13,670 nucleotides of DNA from Saprospiraceae bacterium. GTDB taxonomy: Bacteria; Bacteroidota; Bacteroidia; Chitinophagales; Saprospiraceae. Location of the stretch: positions 1-13,670 of the forward strand of contig JADKGD010000036.1 in the NCBI GenBank assembly GCA_016717145.1, read 5' to 3'. Shown in pieces: positions 7,543 to 13,670 of this stretch. Under the pieces are notes generated by a model, which did no database searches, was not told the origin of the DNA, and saw only the letters and a list, made by a program, of their open reading frames with translations. How positions within the stretch are numbered: the stretch's first letter is position 1; each line of letters begins with the position of its first letter. The translations under genes and the position numbers were made by a program.

Positions 7543-8232
7543 AGTGACTAAAATTTAAATTACAATATAATGTACTGAATATTTCCGGTTAAATGAAACA
7601 AAAATAATCAAATTCCAGTTGATATTCACAGAACTTGTGCAATTTGTTTTGGTATCGTACTCAAATATATGACTTAAGAATGCGGTGCTATGATATTATA
7701 AACTATCAACGAAATCAAACAAACTTCCCCAACAATATATGTAATATTGACACAAAAGAATTTGATACCTCTTAATGTTCCAGCCAATGTATTTATGGCA
7801 CTTGAGCTTAAAGAAAACGGACTTTAAAACGTGAGTGGTGAAGTGCTATATCCAAAGGAATTTGAAATGGTGTGACAACCATAATAAAACTATGAATTGG
7901 TGCATCCATTAGCAAAAGAACGTGTATGATGTAAGTTAATCTTTGAACCAAATTAATTCTTATTTTAAAATTTTATTTCAGGTTGAAAATAAATACTTTT
8001 CCAAAGTTCGGTTCAAGATTTTTAAAATTTCATGAAAATTATAAAGTCATTCTACGAAATTTAAGAATCATATAGCATAGTTATTAAAAGTAGAAAAATC
8101 AAATTCCGAAGTGTTAAATACATGATCAAATACCGTTTAGTAGTGCAGAATAACCGCTCACATACTGAATTTGCAGATAAGATTTCATAAGCCTTTTATT
8201 TGCAGTGTATTTACAAAAGGATACACCAAAAA
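7543..8232. other. AT-rich region without a supported gene
   Basis: No ATG frame of useful length or family signal is present. One plus frame from about 7773 to 7930 reads coding-like pieces between stops ('VPANVFMALELKENG', 'GEVLYPKEFEM', 'YELVHPLAKERV'). This could be a decayed gene fragment, but I cannot name it. The right end holds the promoter candidate for the FG-GAP gene. Confidence 0.3.
8170..8202 (+). promoter_or_regulatory. Bacteroidota-type promoter candidate for the FG-GAP gene
   Basis: TTTG at 8170-8173 is followed after 21 bases by TTTATTTG (8195-8202), which matches the phylum's -7 element TAnnTTTG at seven of eight fixed or free positions. The spacing agrees with the known -33/-7 arrangement. 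Transcription would begin a few bases after 8202, leaving a leader of roughly 25 bases before the ATG at 8233. Confidence 0.4.
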
Positions 8233-9641
8233 ATGAACAGAATATTTTTAACAGTAACAATTTCTTTAATTATGTTTTGTGTTTCAACTGCCAAAACATA
8301 GGAATCAATACCAATCAACCACATCAAAGTGCAGCATTAGAAGTAAGTAGCAGCACTAAAGGACTTTGACGCCAAGGATGAATTCTACCCAACGAAAAGC
8401 ATGGAAAACCCTGCAAATGGTTTATTGGTCTATGATACAGAAAGACAAGCTTTGTATTTATATGATGGCAGCACCTGGATACCTTTTGCTATGGGTGAAT
8501 GATGAAGGCAATGCTCCACTAACTAAGAAGCAAGCAAGTGACGGAATTACTGATGATTATTTTGGTTTTAAAGTGGCTGTTGATGGAGACTATGCAGTGG
8601 TATCTGCTCCACATGCTGAGATTAATAATAATCAAAACCAGGGAGCGGTCTATGTTTTCTATAAGAACAATGGGGAATGGCAACAACAAACAAAACTTTA
8701 TATAAATAACGGTAGTGAATTTGATTATTTTGGGTATAATGTAGCCATTGATGGCAATCATATTGTAGTGGGACAAATAGATGGGCATAAATATGTTCAT
8801 GTATTTGAAAGAACAGGAAGTGTATGGACATATCAACAAAAATAGAACCCTTAGACCTCAAAATGCTAATAATTTCGGTAAGTCTTTTGACATTGAAGGT
8901 TCAACTTTAGTAGTTGGTGCTTTTCTGGGTATTACATCAAATGTAGCAAAGGGCAGTGCTTATGTCTATAAATTAAATAATAATATATGGACACAGACAC
9001 AAAAGCTAATAGCACCTGATGGCCCAGCAAAATGATTATTTTGGATGTGCCGTGGATCTTCAAAAATAATAAACTTGTCATTGGAGCATATGGTGATGAT
9101 GTTAATGGCAATGGATGCAGGTTGTCTTATTATTTCAGTTTGGTTGGATCATTATTTACTTATCAACAAAAATATTACCCAATTTTCAGGAGAAAATTAT
9201 AAAATAGGATATTCTGTGCCTTATATGGCAAAATATAGTAACCGGAGCAATAAATGGCGCACTTCCTCAGAAGGAATTGTTGTGTTTTTAAAAAAGATGC
9301 AAATAACAACTGGGCTCAAAATCAATTAATCACTATTCCAAGTGGCATTGGAACCAGTGGCATAGAAGACTTTGGAGCTGTTATTGATATCTTTGATGAT
9401 CATCTTTTTATTGGACAACCATTGAGCTATAATACAGAAATAAGCAATTGCGGTTTTGTTTATGAATACATTTTGGAAGGGTCACAATTTCAGCTCCAAA
9501 GAAGAATTTCAGATCCAAATGCTAACTATAATAATTTTTTTGGTCTTCTCTTGCAACAAATGTTTGTGTAGACATAATCATTGGGGCCTCAAGTACAAAT
9601 CCAGTAAAGGAAAAGTACTTTTTGGTATTTTAGATAATTAA
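8233..9641 (+). pseudogene. Secreted FG-GAP repeat protein with Bacteroidota N-terminal module, frameshifted
   Basis: The ATG at 8233 starts a signal peptide ('MNRIFLTVTISLIMF'), followed in a shifted frame by 'GINTNQPHQSAALEVSSSTK' and, after a T3 run at 8365-8367 (T4 expected), 'PRMNSTQRKA', 'GLLVYDTE' and 'LYLYDGSTW'. This is the common N-terminal module of secreted Bacteroidota proteins. At least five FG-GAP-type repeats then follow, each with D-[YF]-F-G, a hydrophobic 'LVVGA'-like strand and a 'AYVY' strand: 'DYFGFKVAVDGDYAVVSAP', 'DYFGYNVAIDGNHIVVG', 'NNFGKSFDIEGSTLVVGAF', 'DYFGCAVDLQNNKLVIGAYG' and 'EDFGAVIDIFDDHLFIG'. It ends 'GKVLFGILDN' at 9639-9641. Such repeats fold as a beta-propeller on the cell surface or in the medium. 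Breaks occur near 8285, 8366, 8400, 8845, 9033, 9120-9250 and 9540. Intact length would be about 465 residues. No C-terminal type IX sorting domain is visible. Confidence 0.82.
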
Positions 9642-9697
9642 TACGTTATGAGACTATCAAACGGAGATTAATAAAACGCATGATTTCTTAACTATTA

Positions 9698-9727
9698 AAG
9701 GTTAGGTATAATTTAATTGCAAACCTT
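9698..9727. repeat. Inverted repeat upstream of the sensor kinase
   Basis: AAGGTT (9698-9703) and AACCTT (9722-9727) are perfect inverted copies with an 18-base spacer. They lie between the FG-GAP gene end and the sensor-kinase start. This could be a regulator site or a weak hairpin; chance is possible with six-base arms. Confidence 0.25.
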
Positions 9728-9764
9728 AAAGCATTAATACAATCGATCGATTTAATTAGCTTAT

Positions 9765-12700
9765 TTGAATTCAAATAGTTTACCATTGTTGTATAAAACC
9801 ATAATTTTTATTTTAATAATAACAATACACTATTGTAATCTTTCCGGACAATACGTTTTTACAAACTATCAAAAACAAGATGGGCTTAGCAATAACGAAG
9901 TGTTTTGTTCATTGCAGGATTATGAAGGCTTCATGTGGTTTGGCACTTATAATGGATTAAAGATATGATGGGTCTAATTTAGATATATAAGATTCCCAGG
10001 TCAGCTAACAACATGTAACCTAGAGCTGAAAATACTAAAGGTGGTCTATGGGTTGGTACAACAAATGGACTTTTTCTTTGATAAATTTACAGAAACGTTC
10101 CAAAAAATAGATTTAATCAAGTTAAAAATGAAGTTATTCTTAACCCAAAGATTGAAAAATTATTTTATTGATAACGACAAACGTCTTTGGTTGATAGCTA
10201 ATCAAGGGTTGTTTATTTAAAAGATAATACATGGATCAGCATGTCAGTAAAATATTTCCATCTACAAATACTTTTAAAATGAATTGTTGTACAATCTCGG
10301 GTATTTTATGATAAATTCAGAGATGGAATATGGATATGCCCACCCAATGGGTCGTTATTTGTTGACTTTAAAAGTAAAAATATTTACAAAAGCAAACTGT
10401 ATAAAGATAAAGCATTATTTAATACTCCTGCGATTTACACCATGGCATTAGATAGAATGGTTTGATGTGGGCTGTCGAATGCTGAAAACAATCTGGCAAC
10501 TTATGATTTTATTACTGGTAAAATTAAGAAAGCTACAATAGCTTCTTTTCCTGTATTATTAAATATATTTATTGATTCAAAAAATAGAAACTATAAATAT
10601 TCATTCAGAAAAACTTCATGTAATTGATTGAGACGTAAACTAAATATTTGCCAAAAAGATTCTCCTGAGTCTTATAAAATTTGTAATCATTTTCTGAACG
10701 ATCACAGAAGACACTGAAAATAATGTTTGGCTGGCAGGACAATTTGAGTGAGTAAATTATTAAATGAAATTACATACAAAATATTTTCACGTTACCGAAA
10801 AACAATAACCCTTTATATTCAAATGCGCAACCAATCGGATTAAAAAAGGAATAGGGGAATAATTTTGGATTTGTAAAGATGAGGGACTTTATCTTTTGAC
10901 AAAGATGAAGGAGAATTTACTCATTGCAGTTTTCAAGAATAAAATCCAAGAGTCAATAGATTCCGATATTATAAAATAAATGACGAATGGTGGTGTGGCA
11001 CCTTGGCGATGGTGTAAAAATATTAAACCCCAAAACCAACACATTCAGAAAAATAAACTCAAACAGAGAATGATAAGGCTTTATCAAAATCTGTCACTTA
11101 CTTTTAGAAGATAAGTATGGTATCATCCAATTGGTATATTCGGGGAGATGCGGTTTATACTCTTGACATTAAAATAAATAAAATCACACGAATTACGAAA
11201 TTAATGATATAGTAAGAGAAAATATAGCTATGTAAATTGTTTAGGCTTTTGAAAAAAATAATAAAATTTTATTTTTTAATAATGGAGAATGGATCGATCA
11301 TCTATCATCAAGAAACAAAGGCTTACACGATTCCTCTAATTACAAAAATGACTATTTATTCCATTTGCAATGGAGTAAATTAAAAATTTATGGTTGAGGC
11401 TTTACCAACAGATAGTGTATTCGAAGAAATGAAGATGGTAACGTTATAGATTCTATTCAAATGAAAGTGATTTAATTTCTGATAAGATTTACGCAGGTGC
11501 GAGGATAGTTTAGAAAGAATATGGCTTTCAAGTTTGAAGGTATTGAATATTTTACCCCGCAACAATGAAAGTAAATAAACCTTAATATTAATATGGGGGA
11601 CACTACAGGATGCAAATGGTCCATACTCATTGAAGGGAAACACTTATGGTCTCCGTTCTTAATATAGGAAAGGTGTTAGATATTTCAAATTATGCACCAA
11701 TTTAATAATACCGCCTTTAATTGCAGAAATTCACATTTATAATAGAAAACAAAATTTTAGAGCTACTAATCCCTTACTTTAAATTGAAACACAATGGAAA
11801 TGGTTCACAATAGAATTTCTCTACCTGCACCATGTACTACTGCCACTAAACTATGCTTATAAACTTGAAGGTTTTGATGAAAATTGGATGTACTGTAAAA
11901 GAAGGCAAATCCCAATTTACACGAAAAGTTCCAATGGTGATTATACTTTTAAGGTAAAGTACAGATATAAATGGAGATTGGACGATTAAGGGAAAGTAGA
12001 TAACGATAATAATTATTGCGCTACCATTTGGAAAACCTGGTGGTTTTTTTTGGTAATAATCATCCTTGGAATTATTTTACGGCAACTGCTGCTGCCGAAA
12101 ACAAATGGCAACAAAAGAAAAACATAAATCAATCATGATTATTTTACAATTCAGTGTATGGAAATAATTCAGTGGATGAAATTTGTTGGGGACATGTTCA
12201 AGCTAAAACTCGAAGATTGTGTAGTGTATCTGTATGATGAAAAGCTGAATAGATTCGTTCAAAAAAGCAGCATTTGGTCAAAAATCCATATGAAAATGAA
12301 ATAAAAAACCCAATAGAAATTGAGATGGGCGAAGGTATCGTTGGTTCAGTGGCTCAAACAGGAAAACCTTTTATTAGTCTCTGACACATCAAAGGATATA
12401 AGATACTTGATAGATGATGTAAAAGATTTTCTGATTGGCTGTACCCTATTTTGTATGAGGCCAAAGTGATAGGAATCATGAATTCACAAGAACATTCAGT
12501 AAGGAATTATTTTTCCACAGACCATCTGAAAGCATTCCAAACCATCGCTGCAATCAGCTCTAATAAATTGGCTGAAGCGACAGCTGCAGCCAAAATAAAA
12601 GAGCATGGCTTATTAATGCTTGAAGTAAACAAAATGCTTGCCGAGAGTCAGCTTATGGCACTCAGGGCGCAAATGAATCCACATTTTGTATTCAACTGTC

Positions 12701-13276
12701 TGAATAGTATTCAGGAATGTATAGCTACACAGAAGTATGGAGAAGCAAGCAAATATCTCTTCACAGTTTTCCAAAACTTAACAGAATGGTATTGCTAGAT
12801 AACTCAGATAAGAAATTTGTGACAATATTTGAAGAAAAATGTCATTGGTGTACCTTGAACTTGAACAAATGAGGTTTGAAGAAAGCTTTCATTACAGCAT
12901 CGAGATGGTGAAGCCTTAGATGATGAAATATTAATTCCTGCTATGCTTATTCAGCCTTATGTAGAAAATGCCCGCTGGCATGGATTAATGCATAAATCCG
13001 GTGACCGATTAGTGACCATAAGTTTTACATTAGTCAATGAAAATATGTATACATGTATTATAGACGACAATGGTATTGGAAGATTTTAAATCTACCAATT
13101 TAAAGGTCGGACAAAGTAAGTAAACATCATGAATCTAAAGTTATCCATTTGTAAAAGTAAATTGATCTGCTAAAAAACAAAGGGAATCATGCGGAACTTT
13201 ACATCATCGGAGTAGCCTGATGGTAGAGGTAAACCTAGAGGGAACTAAAATCAAGATTGAATTATCCACTTTTTAA
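9765..13276 (+). pseudogene. LytS-type sensor histidine kinase with two-component-regulator propeller, Y_Y_Y and GAF domains, heavily frameshifted
   Basis: The start is a TTG (9765) or a nearby codon before a hydrophobic signal/anchor ('TIIFILIITIHY'). Propeller repeats follow in changing frames: 'QDGLSNNEVFCSLQDYEGFM' with 'WFGTYNGL' (9875-9960), 'GGLWVGTTNGLFLF' (about 10040), 'RLWLIANQGLFI' (about 10175), 'GIWICPPNGSLFVDF' (10325), 'NVWLAGQF' (10720), 'FWICKDEGLYLF' (10865) and 'DGVKILNPKTNTFRKI' (11010). A Y_Y_Y domain is seen at 11840-11990 ('NYAYKLEGFDENWMY', 'NGDYTFKVKYRY'). One transmembrane helix (about 12030-12090, 'WWFFLVIIILGIIL') precedes a GAF domain (about 12200-12600: 'EDCVVYLYDEKLNRFVQK', 'MGEGIVGSVAQTGKPFI', 'YEAKVIGIMNS'). 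The His_kinase domain has 'LRAQMNPHFVFNCLNSIQ' (12660-12710, phospho-accepting His), and the ATPase has the N-box 'LIQPYVENARWHG' (12950) and 'IIDDNGIGR' (13060). It ends 'GTKIKIELSTF' with TAA at 13274-13276. Intact length would be about 1160 residues. An exported sensor would signal to the adjacent response regulator. At least twenty frame breaks are present. Confidence 0.85.
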
Positions 13277-13292
13277 GAACATTCAAATAATT

Positions 13293-13670
13293 TTGACCAA
13301 AGCAATAATCATGATGATGAACCCAAAGCAAGAGAACATAATCAACATTACATCAAAAGAGTTTTGTTCTGAAATCATTGAAATTAAAGAAATGATAATG
13401 TAAGGTAAACTGTTGGTGTTACAAAAATACAAACCAGTTTTAGTTTTTGGATGTAGAAATGCCATTCAAAAATGGTTTGTTTTTTAATAGAGTAAAATCT
13501 GACCCCCTTGATAAATATATTTACCCTGCTTATAATCAAAATTATGCCATACAGGCTATTAGATTCAGTGCTCTGGATTATTTATTAAAGCCTATTGACT
13601 GACAGGGTAAAGCCGCTGTCAGAAAGACATCTGGAAAAGAAAGAAACAGGAAGAGCAAAAAAATGAACTT
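13293..13670 (+). pseudogene. LytTR-type response regulator, receiver domain, partial at right edge and frameshifted
   Basis: It begins 16 bases after the kinase stop, with no ATG: TTG at 13293 is the best start, followed by 'TKAII' and, one frame away, 'DDEPKAREN' (the acidic pair of the receiver). The phospho-accepting Asp appears as 'LVFLDVEMP' if one base is allowed near 13445, then 'NGF', and later 'AYNQNYAIQAIRFSALDYLL' with 'KPID', where the conserved Lys is part of the LytTR-family 'LDYLLKPID' signature. A TGA follows at about 13600, and coding-like sequence continues in another frame ('LEKK'-like, basic and Glu-rich) to the window edge. The LytTR DNA-binding domain would lie beyond the window. 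Pairing of a LytS kinase with a LytTR regulator directly downstream is the usual arrangement. The family call is strong for the C-terminal half of the receiver. Confidence 0.78.

Noticed and set aside
8519..8861. Minus-strand frames of 106 and 79 codons
   Set aside because: Antisense shadows of the FG-GAP repeats.
11380..11643. Minus-strand 87-codon frame
   Set aside because: Lies within the sensor-kinase relic, has no recognisable family, and AT-rich frameshifted DNA yields such frames by chance.
13283..13465. Minus-strand 60-codon hydrophobic frame
   Set aside because: Antisense to the receiver domain of the response regulator.

Overview
The window looks like a piece of a low-GC Bacteroidota (Bacteroidetes) chromosome. 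The reasons are: a LytS-type histidine kinase with a two-component-regulator beta-propeller and Y_Y_Y sensor; a secreted FG-GAP protein beginning with the family-typical stretch 'GINTNQPHQSAALEVSS'; a DHCW-type cupin; A/T-rich leaders without Shine-Dalgarno sequences; and one site resembling the TTTG / TAnnTTTG promoter of this phylum. No rRNA, tRNA or CRISPR array is visible.

Layout, left to right. 1-561: mostly empty, with one hairpin near the left edge. 562-1700: a heavily broken secreted-protein gene I cannot name. 1716-2242: a DinB-family protein whose C-terminus is split by two frameshifts. About 2441-3943 (minus strand): an IS110-family insertion sequence with a broken DEDD transposase and, directly after its stop codon, a densely structured segment that could be its guide (bridge/seek) RNA. 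4395-6317 (plus strand): a small regulatory and metabolic cluster of cupin, AraC-type regulator and SnoaL-like/ester-cyclase protein. 6532-7520 (minus strand): an exported metallo-beta-lactamase-fold hydrolase of the COG1237 type. 7543-8232: no gene. 8233-9641: a secreted FG-GAP repeat protein. 9765-13276: a very large membrane-bound sensor kinase (propeller, Y_Y_Y, TM, GAF, LytS kinase). 13293 to the right edge: the start of its LytTR-type response regulator.

The dominant feature is reading-frame breakage. Only the cupin and the ester-cyclase-like gene are intact. In almost every other gene the protein family can be followed across frames, and the break usually falls in a homopolymer one base too short or too long (examples at 2200-2203, 2830-2834, 3150-3160, 3710-3712, 3726-3729, 5119-5124, 7144-7150 and 8365-8367). 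Breaks are moderate from 1.7 to 9.6 kb and much denser at 0.6-1.7 kb and 9.96-13.6 kb. I read this as either an error-rich long-read or low-coverage consensus or real decay. The homopolymer bias favours sequencing error for much of it, so 'pseudogene' below means 'broken in this sequence', not proven loss of function.

Functionally, the right third is a sensing module: an exported repeat protein next to a propeller sensor kinase and its response regulator. The 4.4-6.3 kb cluster looks like an AraC regulator between two small enzymes or binding proteins, with a nested dyad upstream of the ester-cyclase gene that may be its operator.
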